A program made the position numbers and the translations under genes. The notes beneath the pieces are model-generated. The model had not been told where the DNA came from and searched no databases. It worked only from the letters and a program-made list of their open reading frames with translations. This document shows positions 17,140-26,067 of a DNA stretch of 64,000 nt, in pieces. This DNA is from Acidimicrobiales bacterium (GTDB taxonomy: Bacteria; Actinomycetota; Acidimicrobiia; Acidimicrobiales; Aldehydirespiratoraceae): contig JAWKIR010000002.1 in assembly GCA_041394245.1 (NCBI GenBank), positions 1,488,001 through 1,552,000 on the forward strand, in the 5' to 3' direction. Every line of letters starts with the position of its first letter. Positions within the stretch are counted from its first letter, which is position 1.

Positions 17140-18444
17140 ATGATGTGTTGCATGACTCCAGATGGTGCTACAGAGCTCGACGACGACGTATCCCAGATGG
17201 TTGATGGCGACGCTCGCGCCTGGTTCGAAGCGAACTGGAACCCCGACATGTCACTCGGTGACTGGTGGGCAGTCCTCGCCGAGTCCGGATGGGGTTTCCC
17301 GACATGGCCGACACACCGCTATGGCCGCGGTCTCGACCCTCACCTAGCCCCGTTGGTCAACGGCGCTCGCCGCGCGGCGGGAGCGTTGGGCCCACCGGCG
17401 GGTATCGGGCCGAACCTCGCGGGTCCAACCTTGCTCGCTCACGGCTCCGCCGGCCAGCAAGACCGCTTCCTCCCTGGGATCGTCAACGGCGAGATCTGGT
17501 GCCAGCTGTTCAGCGAACCGGGCTCGGGGTCCGATCTCGCGTCGCTGCAGACCCGCGCAGTTCGTGACGGTGACCAGTGGGTGATCAACGGTCAGAAGGT
17601 ATGGACGTCGGGTGCCCACATCGCCCGCTACGGCATTCTGGTCGCCCGGACAAACCCCGAACTCCCGAAGCATCAGGGGCTCACCTACTTCGTGATCGAC
17701 ATGGACCAGCCCGGTATCGAGGTTCGACCGATTCGGGAGATGACCGGTCGCTCGATCTTCAACGAAGTCTTCCTCAATGACGCCGTCGTACCGGAGGAGA
17801 ATCGGCTCGACGAGGTCGGTTCCGGTTGGGGGGTTGCCTTGACCACGTTGGCGAACGAGCGCACGATGCTCGGTGCCGGTTCGTTCGGGAGTTCCGGGGG
17901 GAGCATGGCGATCACCACGCCGGATCTCTCCTGCAGGGTCGGCGATCTGATGCGTGAGAGCGGGTCAGGCGACGGCGCTTCGTCGGGTGGGGTCGGCGCT
18001 CTGTTACTCGGCCTCGTCGAGCAGTACGGGCGCTCGGATGACCCGCTCATCCGGCAGGAGTACGCGACGATCTACTCGCTCCTCGAGATCGCTCGCTTCA
18101 CCGATCTTCGGGTCAAGGGGGCCGTCGAGCGCGGCGGGCGACCGGGGCCGGAAGTATCCGTTGGCAAGCTGGCCGCCAGTCATCTGCTGCGTACCTTGCG
18201 CGAGACGATGTTCCGGATCTGTGGAGCCGACGCGACGCTCTGGGGAGACGACGCCCCGCTGGGCGGCAGGATGCATGACATTGGATTCTCGTCATACCTC
18301 ATCTCGATCGGTGGTGGGACCGACCAGATCCAACGCAACATCATCGGCGAACGGGTGCTCGGATTGCCGAGGGAGCCGAGTATCGACAAGGGTGTCGCCT
18401 TCAGCGAATTGCTGGTCGGCACGCAGCGTAAGTCCGAGGGCTGA
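17140..18444 (+). CDS. Acyl-CoA dehydrogenase (actinobacterial FadE type)
   Basis: A 434-residue flavoprotein. FAD and substrate motifs are visible: WCQLFSEPGSGSDLASLQTR, WVINGQKVWTSGAH, and C-terminal DQIQRNIIGERVLGLP. At the site where medium-chain enzymes carry the catalytic base in YEGT, this protein reads IGGGT; the base must lie elsewhere or the enzyme differs, a variation also seen in actinobacterial steroid dehydrogenases. ATG 17140 has AGACGAG nine bases upstream; a later ATG at 17152 has no good site. A perfect palindrome GACATATGTC (17130-17139) touches the start. Confidence 0.9.
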   Translation: MMCCMTPDGATELDDDVSQMVDGDARAWFEANWNPDMSLGDWWAVLAESGWGFPTWPTHRYGRGLDPHLAPLVNGARRAAGALGPPAGIGPNLAGPTLLAHGSAGQQDRFLPGIVNGEIWCQLFSEPGSGSDLASLQTRAVRDGDQWVINGQKVWTSGAHIARYGILVARTNPELPKHQGLTYFVIDMDQPGIEVRPIREMTGRSIFNEVFLNDAVVPEENRLDEVGSGWGVALTTLANERTMLGAGSFGSSGGSMAITTPDLSCRVGDLMRESGSGDGASSGGVGALLLGLVEQYGRSDDPLIRQEYATIYSLLEIARFTDLRVKGAVERGGRPGPEVSVGKLAASHLLRTLRETMFRICGADATLWGDDAPLGGRMHDIGFSSYLISIGGGTDQIQRNIIGERVLGLPREPSIDKGVAFSELLVGTQRKSEG

Positions 18445-18448
18445 CGGC

Positions 18449-19918
18449 GTGCCGGAGCCCGAGCGCGTGGGAAGGCGATCGCTGCGCGTCGGCGTGATCG
18501 GCGCCGGCATGGCCGGGATCCTCGCGGTGATCAAGCTGCGCGAGGCCGGCATCACCGACATCGTCTGTTTCGAGAAGGCCGATCGCGTTGGCGGCACTTG
18601 GCGCGAGAACACCTATCCCGGCATCGCATGTGACGTGCCGTCGCACGTCTATTCGTACTCGTTCGCGCCGAACCCTGACTTCTCCCGGATGTTCTCTCCC
18701 GGTGACGAGATCCATGCCTATCTCGAAAAGGTCGCCATCGAGCACGGCGTCGTCCCGCACCTTCGCCTCGGCGATGAAGTCGTCTCTGCGGTCTACGACG
18801 GCGGTACATGGCGTCTCGAGACGGCGCAAGGACATCGAGCCAACTTCGACGTCGTGATCGCCGCGACCGGTGTCCTGCACCATCCCCGATTGCCCGAGAT
18901 CGACGGTCTCGACGACTTCGAGGGCGCGATGTTCCACAGCGCCCGATGGGACCACGACGTGCCCCTTGACGGGCGTCGCGTTGGCCTCATCGGCACCGGC
19001 TCCACGGCGGTCCAGATCACCAGCGCGCTCGTTGATCGGGTGCAGCAACTCAGTCTGTTCCAGCGGACTCCACAGTGGATCATGCCGATGGACAACAAGC
19101 CGTTCACGGACGACCAACGGGCAACATTTCAGAACGAGCCGCACCGACTCGAAGAGCTCCGCGGCTTCCTCGAGTCGGCGTTCGCGGAGAACTTCGCCGA
19201 TGCCGTTGTCGACGCCAAGTCCGAGCGTCTCGAACAGATCGAGGAAACCTGTCGGGCGAACCTGTACCGGCACGTCACCGACACGGAACTGCGCCGCCGC
19301 TTGGAGCCCGACTACCGCGCCGCCTGCAAACGGCTCGTCGTGTCGGCCGACTTCTACGACGCGATCCAGAAGCCCAACGCCGAACTCGTCACCGCTGCCA
19401 TCTCTCGCATCGAACGTCGCGGCATCCGAACCGACGGCGGACGCCTTCACGAGCTCGACGTCATCGTCCTCGCAACCGGGTTCGAGGTCGACCGATTCAT
19501 GCGGCCCACCGTGATCACCGGCCTCGACGGACGAACCCTCGAAGAGGCCTGGGCCGACGGCCCCACTGCCTATCTGTCCGTCTCGATACCCGAGTTCCCC
19601 AACCTGTTCATGCTCAACGGCCCGAACGGCCCCGTCGGCAACTTCTCCCTGATCCAAGTCGCGGAGCTCCAGATGGACTACATCCTGCAACTCGTGCACC
19701 GACTCCAGGCAGGCCTCTCGACGGAGATCCATGCAACTGAGCCGGCCATGCGCGAGCACGAGGCCCGGCGCATCGAAGCGGCACAGGCGACCGTGTGGGT
19801 GACCGGATGCAACAGCTGGTACCTCGACGTTCGCGGCGTACCAGCAGCGTGGCCGTGGCCGTTCCGCCGATTCCGCGAGGTCATGGCAGTGCCCGACTTG
19901 GGTGCGTATCACCACTGA
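18449..19918 (+). CDS. Baeyer-Villiger flavin monooxygenase (second copy type)
   Basis: A 489-residue protein. GTG 18449 is preceded by GAGGG (18436-18440) and follows the dehydrogenase stop by four bases. FAD-binding GAGMAG is at 18-23, GGTWRENTYPG near 48-58, the full fingerprint FEGAMFHSARWD at 157-168, NADPH-binding GTGST near 185, and a C-terminal TGCNSWY segment. It differs clearly from the 12526 BVMO in its C-terminal part. It likely oxygenates a ketone formed during side-chain or ring breakdown in the surrounding pathway. Confidence 0.93.
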   Translation: MPEPERVGRRSLRVGVIGAGMAGILAVIKLREAGITDIVCFEKADRVGGTWRENTYPGIACDVPSHVYSYSFAPNPDFSRMFSPGDEIHAYLEKVAIEHGVVPHLRLGDEVVSAVYDGGTWRLETAQGHRANFDVVIAATGVLHHPRLPEIDGLDDFEGAMFHSARWDHDVPLDGRRVGLIGTGSTAVQITSALVDRVQQLSLFQRTPQWIMPMDNKPFTDDQRATFQNEPHRLEELRGFLESAFAENFADAVVDAKSERLEQIEETCRANLYRHVTDTELRRRLEPDYRAACKRLVVSADFYDAIQKPNAELVTAAISRIERRGIRTDGGRLHELDVIVLATGFEVDRFMRPTVITGLDGRTLEEAWADGPTAYLSVSIPEFPNLFMLNGPNGPVGNFSLIQVAELQMDYILQLVHRLQAGLSTEIHATEPAMREHEARRIEAAQATVWVTGCNSWYLDVRGVPAAWPWPFRRFREVMAVPDLGAYHH

Positions 19919-19984
19919 CACGTCCAGACGAACGCAGGGTTGAGACAAGGCGTACGATGTGTATCGTGCGGCCGCCGGGCAGCG

Positions 19985-20205
19985 CCCGGGCGGATCCGCG
20001 CGCCGTCGGCCGCGGAGATGGGTCTCGTCAACCGGCTGGTGCCATCCGTGCACGTGCTGGACGAGGCGATGCAACTCGCCCGACGAATGGCCCGCAACGG
20101 GCCGTTGGCGATGCGCAAGGCGAAGGAGGTGGTGGCGCCGGCCGACACCATGGAGAGCCTGCGTGCGTTCATCGACAAACGCAGCCCGACTTCACCGGCA
20201 CGTGA
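19985..20205 (+). pseudogene. Enoyl-CoA hydratase C-terminal relic with 1-base frameshift
   Basis: From about 19997 one frame reads APSAAEMGLVNRLVPS, then LARRMARNGPLAMRKAKEVV and FIDKRSP, the C-terminal helices of crotonase-family enoyl-CoA hydratases. The first about 150-180 residues are missing. After FIDKRSP the frame is lost by one base; shifting frame restores DFTGT and a TGA at 20203-20205, the usual family end. So the gene was truncated at its 5' side and then acquired a frameshift. It may once have belonged to the BVMO/dehydrogenase unit. Confidence 0.75.
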
Positions 20206-20295
20206 CCCTTCGGCCCAAGAAGCTGGAATGAGACGAATTGTTGACGGTGTCGTATGGGGCTGGAGTAGTGTCGGTGCAGACGAGAGGGGATCTTC

Positions 20296-21423
20296 ATGTC
20301 GTTCGACTTTCCTGTGATCAGCGCTGACTCGCACATCACGGAACCACCTGACTGCTACTCGGCTCACATCGACCTGGCGTACCGCGACACAGCGCCGAAC
20401 ATGGTCGAGGATCCGGTACGAGGCGACGTGTTCGTGGTGCCCGGCATGAACTCGACGGTGCCGATGGGGCTGGTCGCCGCGGCCGGCAAGCCGGCAGGGG
20501 AACTGACCCAGGAGGGTGTCAAGTTCGACGAGCTCCACAAGTCCGGTTACGACGCGACCGTGCGGCTCGCCGACCAGGACCGCGATGGGGTCGCTGCGGA
20601 GATCCTGTACCCGACGGTGGGGATGGTGCTGTGTGGCCATCCGGACGTCGACTACAAGCGAGCGTGCTTCAACGCCTACAACCGGTGGATAACTGAGTAC
20701 TGCGCCGAAGCTCCGGATCGGCTCCTCGGGTGCGGTCAGACCGCGCTGCGCACTGTGGAGGAAGGGATCGGCGATCTCGAGGCGATCAAGTCGGCCGGTC
20801 TGCGTGGTGTGATGATGCCGGGGAATCCCGGCACGGAGGCGGACTACGACGACCCGATGTGGGACCCGTTCTGGGAGGCGGCGGTGTCGCTTGGGTTGCC
20901 GCTCAGTTTCCACATCCTCACCGCCCGTGGGGGTGGTTGGCGAGGGCCCCGGTTGAACAGCTTCCTGTCGATCATCCGTAGCATCCAGGACATCATGGGC
21001 ACCCTGGTGTTCGGCGGTGTGTTCGAGCGTCATCCCGATCTTCGGGTCGTCTGCGTCGAGGCCGATGCTGGCTGGGTGCCTCACTACATGTATCGGATGG
21101 ACCACGCCTACAAGCGGCACCGCAACTGGCTCCAGCCCGGGGTGGCCCTCAGCAGGTTGCCGTCGGAGTACTTCGCGGAGCACATCTTCGTCACCTTTCA
21201 GGACGACTGGACGGCCTTCTCGCACGCCAACGACATGAACTGGCGACGGTTGATGTGGGCCAACGACTTCCCGCACTCCGACTCGACCTGGCCGTGGTCG
21301 CAGGGCATGCTCGCCGAACAGACGGCGCAGCTGACCGCGGAGCAGACGCGGGCGATCCTCTCGGGCAATGTCGCCGAGCTGTACGGCATCGACGTCACCG
21401 CATTGCAGCCGACAGCTGGGTGA
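20296..21423 (+). CDS. Amidohydrolase family 2 metal-dependent hydrolase
   Basis: A 375-residue TIM-barrel protein beginning MSFDFPVISADSHITEPPD, with the D-x-H metal motif (about residues 11-13), LPLSFHI near 200, and ANDFPHSDSTWPWS near 322. This is the pattern of the ACMS decarboxylase/gamma-resorcylate decarboxylase superfamily: decarboxylation or hydrolysis on a barrel metal. A GAGGGGATC ribosome site precedes ATG 20296 and a possible -35 TTGACG lies at 20241. The next amidohydrolase starts four bases after its stop. The exact reaction is unknown. Confidence 0.85.
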   Translation: MSFDFPVISADSHITEPPDCYSAHIDLAYRDTAPNMVEDPVRGDVFVVPGMNSTVPMGLVAAAGKPAGELTQEGVKFDELHKSGYDATVRLADQDRDGVAAEILYPTVGMVLCGHPDVDYKRACFNAYNRWITEYCAEAPDRLLGCGQTALRTVEEGIGDLEAIKSAGLRGVMMPGNPGTEADYDDPMWDPFWEAAVSLGLPLSFHILTARGGGWRGPRLNSFLSIIRSIQDIMGTLVFGGVFERHPDLRVVCVEADAGWVPHYMYRMDHAYKRHRNWLQPGVALSRLPSEYFAEHIFVTFQDDWTAFSHANDMNWRRLMWANDFPHSDSTWPWSQGMLAEQTAQLTAEQTRAILSGNVAELYGIDVTALQPTAG

Positions 21424-21427
21424 CGCC

Positions 21428-23161
21428 GTGTCCGGAGCGAGGCCTGATCTAGTGATCCGCGGCGGCACCGTCGTGGACGGCACCGGTGCTGGCGAACGCC
21501 GAGCTGACGTCGCAATCGTGGGTGACCGGATCGTCGCGGTGGGAGATGTCGACAAGACGGGTCGACGGGAGATCTCCGCTGACGGGGCGCTCGTGACGCC
21601 GGGCTGGGTCGATGTGCACACTCACTACGACGGACAGGCGACATGGGATCAACGTCTCGCGCCATCATCGGTGCACGGAGTGACGACGGTGGTGATGGGG
21701 AACTGCGGCGTCGGGTTCGCCCCGGTGCACGACAGCGACCATCAGCGGTTGATCGAGCTGATGGAGGGAGTCGAGGACATCCCTGGGGCGGCGCTGCACG
21801 AGGGCCTGCCGTGGGGATGGAACAGCTTCGGCGAGTACCTCGACGCGCTGGATGCGATTCCGCACGACATCGATCTCGCCGCGCAGCTCCCTCACGGAGC
21901 GCTTCGGCTGTTCGTCATGGGCGACCGCGGCGCCGCCGGCGAAAGCGCAACCCCCGGTGAGATCGAACAGATGGGGCTGCTCGCCGGTGAGGCGATACGA
22001 GCCGGCGCGCTGGGCTTCACGACCTCACGCACACTGAATCACCGCACCAGTCGGGGCGACCCGACCCCCACGCTCAGGGCATCCCGAGACGAGCTCGTCG
22101 GGATCGCGATCGGTGTCGGCCGCGAGGGAACCGGAGTGCTGCAACTCGTATCCGACTTCATCGATGTCGAGGATGAGTTCGCGACGCTGCGAGCCATGGT
22201 CGCAGCCTCAGGTCGACCCGCGTCGTTCTCGCTGGTCCAGTCGCCCCGTGATCCTGGTGGCTATCGGCGGATGCTCGACCTGCTCGAGGAAGCCCATGCC
22301 GACGGCCTGGAGATCCGTGGCCAGGTCGCGACTCGGGCGGTCGGTCTGCTCCTCGGATTGCAGGCCACCTTGAACCCGTTGATGGCGAATCCGGTGTATC
22401 GCGAGATCGTCTCTCTGCCGCTGGGCGAGCGTGTCAGCGCGATGCGAGATGAAGAGTTCAGGGCACGCGTGTTCGCCGCTGATGCCGGTCAGCGCGACCG
22501 GTCCAAGCTCGGCGGTGGGGTGGTGCGTGCGTTCGAGAACATGTTCGTGCTCGGCGATCCACCCAACTATGAACCTGATCCTGCCACGAGCATCGCCGCC
22601 CAGGCTCGCCGCGCCGGCCGGGATCCCCTCGACTTCGTCTACGACGTGCTGCTCACCGACGACGGTCGCTCGTTCCTTTACCTCCCTGCGCTCAACTACG
22701 TCGATGGGCGGCTTGACAGCGTTCGGGAGATGCTGGTTCATCCGCTGACCGTTCCGGGGCTCAGCGATGGAGGCGCGCATGTCGGGACCATCTGTGACGG
22801 CTCGTTCCCCACGACACTGCTGACGCATTGGTGTCGTGATCGACTCGGTGAGCGCCTCACCGTGCCGTTCGTGGTCCAGGCCCAGTGCCGTGATACCGCC
22901 CGTGCCCTCGGCCTGCTCGATCGCGGTGTGCTCGCCCCTGGTTACAAGGCCGACGTCAACGTGATCGACTTCGACAACCTCCGGTTGTCCGCCCCGGAGA
23001 TGCGTTTCGACCTTCCGGCAGGCGGACGGCGGTTGCTGCAGCGGGCCGATGGCTACCTCCACACCGTGGTGTCAGGCATACCGGTGTATGAATTTGGTCG
23101 GGCGACGGGTGAGCTACCAGGTCGCCTGGTCCGTGGTGCTCAGCGATCGCCGACGGGGTGA
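21428..23161 (+). CDS. D-aminoacylase/N-acyl-D-amino-acid deacylase-like amidohydrolase
   Basis: A 577-residue amidohydrolase family 3 protein from GTG 21428. It begins with the usual LVIRGGTVVDGTGAGERRAD beta domain, then DVHTHYDGQATWD (metal His-x-His, about residues 61-73), GNCGVGFAP near 95, and SDGGAHVG near 448 with a metal-binding Asp. Family members remove N-acyl groups or open cyclic amides. In actinobacterial catabolic clusters such genes often accompany family 2 amidohydrolases, as here. Its role in this pathway is unclear; the annotated name is the family name only. Confidence 0.85.
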   Translation: MSGARPDLVIRGGTVVDGTGAGERRADVAIVGDRIVAVGDVDKTGRREISADGALVTPGWVDVHTHYDGQATWDQRLAPSSVHGVTTVVMGNCGVGFAPVHDSDHQRLIELMEGVEDIPGAALHEGLPWGWNSFGEYLDALDAIPHDIDLAAQLPHGALRLFVMGDRGAAGESATPGEIEQMGLLAGEAIRAGALGFTTSRTLNHRTSRGDPTPTLRASRDELVGIAIGVGREGTGVLQLVSDFIDVEDEFATLRAMVAASGRPASFSLVQSPRDPGGYRRMLDLLEEAHADGLEIRGQVATRAVGLLLGLQATLNPLMANPVYREIVSLPLGERVSAMRDEEFRARVFAADAGQRDRSKLGGGVVRAFENMFVLGDPPNYEPDPATSIAAQARRAGRDPLDFVYDVLLTDDGRSFLYLPALNYVDGRLDSVREMLVHPLTVPGLSDGGAHVGTICDGSFPTTLLTHWCRDRLGERLTVPFVVQAQCRDTARALGLLDRGVLAPGYKADVNVIDFDNLRLSAPEMRFDLPAGGRRLLQRADGYLHTVVSGIPVYEFGRATGELPGRLVRGAQRSPTG

Positions 23162-23174
23162 CCGTGCGGGTTGA

Positions 23175-24437
23175 TCAGCCGTTGTGAGGAAGGTCGCGGA
23201 ACGGAGTGTTGCGATCGGGGCCGGGCTCTTTGGGGAGGCCGAGTGCTCGTTCGCCGATGATGTTCCGCTGCACCTGATCGCTGCCGCCGTATATCGACGG
23301 GGCCGGTGAGAACAGTGCGAGTTCCTGCACCTCGCCACCGCTCGCGCTGTCCGGTCCTATGACCGTGGCTCCTGCCCCGAGGATGCGACAGCCGACGTCC
23401 CGGGCGAGCCGGGTGATGTCACTGTTGCGGAGCTTGGCGAGGTTGCCTTCGGCCCCGGTGGCGGCGTTGCCGGACTTCATCCGTTGGATGTGCCATCCCG
23501 TGATCTCGATCATCGAATGAAGTCGGATCAGGTCCTGTCGGATGGTGGGGTCGCCGATGCTTCCGTTGTCGAGCGCGAGCGCCATCAACTGTCGTACCCG
23601 GCCTGGGCCGACCATGCCACCGCCGAGAACGGCGGCGTCGCTCCCGAACGATCCAGCAGGCCGGTCGAGGTGGCCGGCGATCGTGCCGGCGATGGCCGCG
23701 CTCGGAGCGGCCACGTTCTCGCCGCCGATGCCGCTGCGTTCGACCATGAGTGTTGTGTTGGCGACCCGCCATCCGTCGTTGAGGTCGCCGATGATGTGGT
23801 CGTGAGGCACGCGTGCTTCGTCGATGAACACTTCGTTGAACAACGCGTGGCCGGTCATCTCGCGTAAGGGCCGGACGTCGACGCCGTCCTGTTTCATCGG
23901 GAACGCGAAGTATGTGATGCCTCGGTGCTTGGGGGCATCGGGGTCGGTGCGGGCGATGAGGATTCCGTAGTCGGCCCATTGCCCCATCGACGTCCACACC
24001 TTCTGCCCGGAGATGACCCACTCATCGCCGTCGCGTTCGGCGCGTGTCTGCAACCCGGCCAGGTCGGAGCCGGCTCCCGGTTCGGAGAACAGCTGGCACC
24101 ATCCGTGTTGCCCGTCGAGGATCCTGGGGACGAACATCTCGATCAACTTCGATGACCCATGTGCCAACAAGGTCGGCGCGGCAAGCATCATGCCAAGGCC
24201 GGAGGGCGGCCCGAGCACCCCGCGGGCGATCATCGCTCGGGCGAGTTCACCGGTCTTGGTTCGTTGCCATCCCCGCCCGTAGGGGGCGGGCAGCATCGGA
24301 TGTGCGAGTCCGGCGTTGGCGAGGCGTGACCACCATTGACCGACCGGGAGATCCGGATGCCAGTGCTCGTCGAGCCACGATTCGACATCGAAGTCGTCGT
24401 AGCCGTCGGGACGAGTCGATGTTGTGCTGTCAGTCAT
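23175..24437 (-). CDS. Acyl-CoA dehydrogenase (actinobacterial FadE type)
   Basis: A 420-residue paralogue of the 17140 dehydrogenase: WCQLFSEPGAGSDLAGLQTR, WVISGQKVWTSMGQWA, and C-terminal DQVQRNIIGERALGLPKEP. Again the expected catalytic-base position (YEGT) reads IYGGS. ATG 24437 overlaps the upstream DUF35 stop (ATGA). It is the last gene of the 11-gene leftward operon and ends 13 bases from the convergent amidohydrolase. It probably introduces a double bond in an acyl-CoA side chain during beta-oxidation. Confidence 0.9.
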   Translation of the reverse strand: MTDSTTSTRPDGYDDFDVESWLDEHWHPDLPVGQWWSRLANAGLAHPMLPAPYGRGWQRTKTGELARAMIARGVLGPPSGLGMMLAAPTLLAHGSSKLIEMFVPRILDGQHGWCQLFSEPGAGSDLAGLQTRAERDGDEWVISGQKVWTSMGQWADYGILIARTDPDAPKHRGITYFAFPMKQDGVDVRPLREMTGHALFNEVFIDEARVPHDHIIGDLNDGWRVANTTLMVERSGIGGENVAAPSAAIAGTIAGHLDRPAGSFGSDAAVLGGGMVGPGRVRQLMALALDNGSIGDPTIRQDLIRLHSMIEITGWHIQRMKSGNAATGAEGNLAKLRNSDITRLARDVGCRILGAGATVIGPDSASGGEVQELALFSPAPSIYGGSDQVQRNIIGERALGLPKEPGPDRNTPFRDLPHNG

Positions 24438-24880
24438 GCGTTGCCTCTCGCTCGTGGTGCCATCGATGTCGGTTCGTCGTGGGAGGCCAGGTCGGCCCAC
24501 ACGAGCACGAAGTGCTCGCTGAGCGCCTCGGTGCGCACGGCGAGGCGTTGGCCGATCCGGATCTCGCCAGACGGTGTTGTCGTCGCGGCGAGCAGGCGCG
24601 GGCCTTCGTCGAGCTCCACGAGCAGGGTCGCGTACGGTGCGTGCGTCTGCCAGCCGGGGTCGAGGCTGCGATGGCTGACGGCGAAGGACAGCACCGAGCC
24701 GTTCCCCGTGACCGGCTCGAACGTCGTCTGGTCGGATTGGCAAGCCGGGCAGAATCGGCGTGGTGGGTGACGCCAGCGCCCGCACCCGCTGCACCGCTGG
24801 ATGCAGAGCAGTTCGGCTGCGACGCAGGCGTCATGCCAGTCCAGGACGATCCATTCGGGTGTTGGCACGTAGGTGCTCAT
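24434..24880 (-). CDS. DUF35 zinc-ribbon/OB-fold protein (thiolase partner)
   Basis: A 148-residue protein from ATG 24880, which overlaps the thiolase stop. Zinc-ribbon cysteines are C30-x2-C33 and C44-x2-C47, followed by an OB-fold with SFAVSHRSLDPGW and YATLLVELDEGPRL. This is the same architecture as the 3980 gene. By analogy with ChsH2/Ltp2 it should form a complex with the thiolase-like protein encoded just upstream and help bind acyl-CoA. The extended C-terminus (about residues 130-148) is not family-typical. Confidence 0.88.
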   Translation of the reverse strand: MSTYVPTPEWIVLDWHDACVAAELLCIQRCSGCGRWRHPPRRFCPACQSDQTTFEPVTGNGSVLSFAVSHRSLDPGWQTHAPYATLLVELDEGPRLLAATTTPSGEIRIGQRLAVRTEALSEHFVLVWADLASHDEPTSMAPRARGNA

Positions 24881-26055
24881 CGGTCTCTCCCCAGAATGGC
24901 GACGCTGCCGTCGCCGAGGTCGCCGTACCCGGTGACCAACGCGAGTTCGGCGTCGGTCACCTGGGCGTCGGCGGTGCCACGCAGTTGGCGGGTGGCCTCG
25001 ACGACGTGGTTGAGTCCCCAACAGTGTCCCTGGGAGAGCAGCCCGCCGTGGGTGTTGAGCGGGAACCGGCCGCCGAGCTCGATGTTGCCGTCGGCGACGA
25101 ACGCAGGGGCCCCGCCGGGCTCGGCGTAGCCGAGCGCTTCGAGTTGGAGCAGCACGACATAGGTGAAGCAGTCGTAGATTTCGAGCACGTCGATGTCGTG
25201 TGGCGACACCCCGGCTCGTGCGAAGGCGCGGGGTGCCGCTCGGTGGATACCGAGTTCGAGGAGGTTGGCGCGGTTGGCGATCTCGTCGGCGGGCTCGGGA
25301 TGGCCTTCGGCTCCGCCGAGGTAGACGACTGCCGGATGAACGAGGTCACGGGCGCGCTCGAGGCTCGTCACCACGACGGCGGTGGCGCAATCGGTCTCGA
25401 CGCAACAGTCGAACTTCCGTAACGGTTCGGCGATGAAGGGCGCGGCGTCGTAGTCGGCGCGGCTGAGCGGCGTGCCTCGCATCAAGGCCTTGCTGTTGAG
25501 CTGCGCGTGGTTGCGGCACGCGATCGCCACTGCGGCAGCGGCGTCCTCGGGGATCCCGAAGGTCTCCACATAGAGGCGCAGATACAGGCTGTAGTGTTGT
25601 GCGGCCGACATCAGCCCATACGGTGCATAGTGGTTTCTGACGGTCTCGCCCATCGGCCCGAGGTTCATCACACGTTTCGTCGGGCGTGCATCCGGCTTGG
25701 GACGCAGGGCCGAGTACCCGTTCCAGCCCATGCACACGAGCACGTTGTCAGCGAGACCGCCGGCGATCGCCATCGTTGCGGTTTGCAACGATGCGGTCGG
25801 TGAGGCGCCGCCCATCAGCACCGACACGTGGTAGGTCACGTCGGGTACGCCGAGGTGCGCGGCGATCTCCTCCGCGCTCATGTAGCCCGGCGGGGGGATG
25901 ATGCCGTTGATGTCCGCAGGCTGCAGCCCGGCGTCGGTGATCGCCTCCATCGCCGCGTCGAGGATGAGATCGCAGACGTGGCGGTCGCTTCCTCGCACGT
26001 AGTCGGTCTCGCCGACCCCGACGATGGCCGTGGTGCCCCAGAGATCAGTGCCCAT
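24877..26055 (-). CDS. Ltp2-type thiolase-like protein (probable acyl-CoA retro-aldolase)
   Basis: A 392-residue SCP2/Ltp2-branch protein. The position of the thiolase nucleophilic Cys reads LMGGASPTAS (80-89), with no cysteine, while the YDCFTY segment (294-299) and NTHGGLLSQGHCWGLNH near the C-terminus are retained. Loss of the thiolysis cysteine with retention of the tyrosine motif fits an aldolase that cleaves 3-hydroxyacyl-CoA. It is coupled to a DUF35 gene (4-base overlap), the second such pair in this window. Confidence 0.87.
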   Translation of the reverse strand: MGTDLWGTTAIVGVGETDYVRGSDRHVCDLILDAAMEAITDAGLQPADINGIIPPPGYMSAEEIAAHLGVPDVTYHVSVLMGGASPTASLQTATMAIAGGLADNVLVCMGWNGYSALRPKPDARPTKRVMNLGPMGETVRNHYAPYGLMSAAQHYSLYLRLYVETFGIPEDAAAAVAIACRNHAQLNSKALMRGTPLSRADYDAAPFIAEPLRKFDCCVETDCATAVVVTSLERARDLVHPAVVYLGGAEGHPEPADEIANRANLLELGIHRAAPRAFARAGVSPHDIDVLEIYDCFTYVVLLQLEALGYAEPGGAPAFVADGNIELGGRFPLNTHGGLLSQGHCWGLNHVVEATRQLRGTADAQVTDAELALVTGYGDLGDGSVAILGRDR

Positions 26056-26067
26056 GAGTCGACCCAG

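Noticed and set aside
18401..20074. 557-codon antisense frame over the second BVMO
   Set aside because: Mirrors codon bias of the plus-strand BVMO; no motifs.
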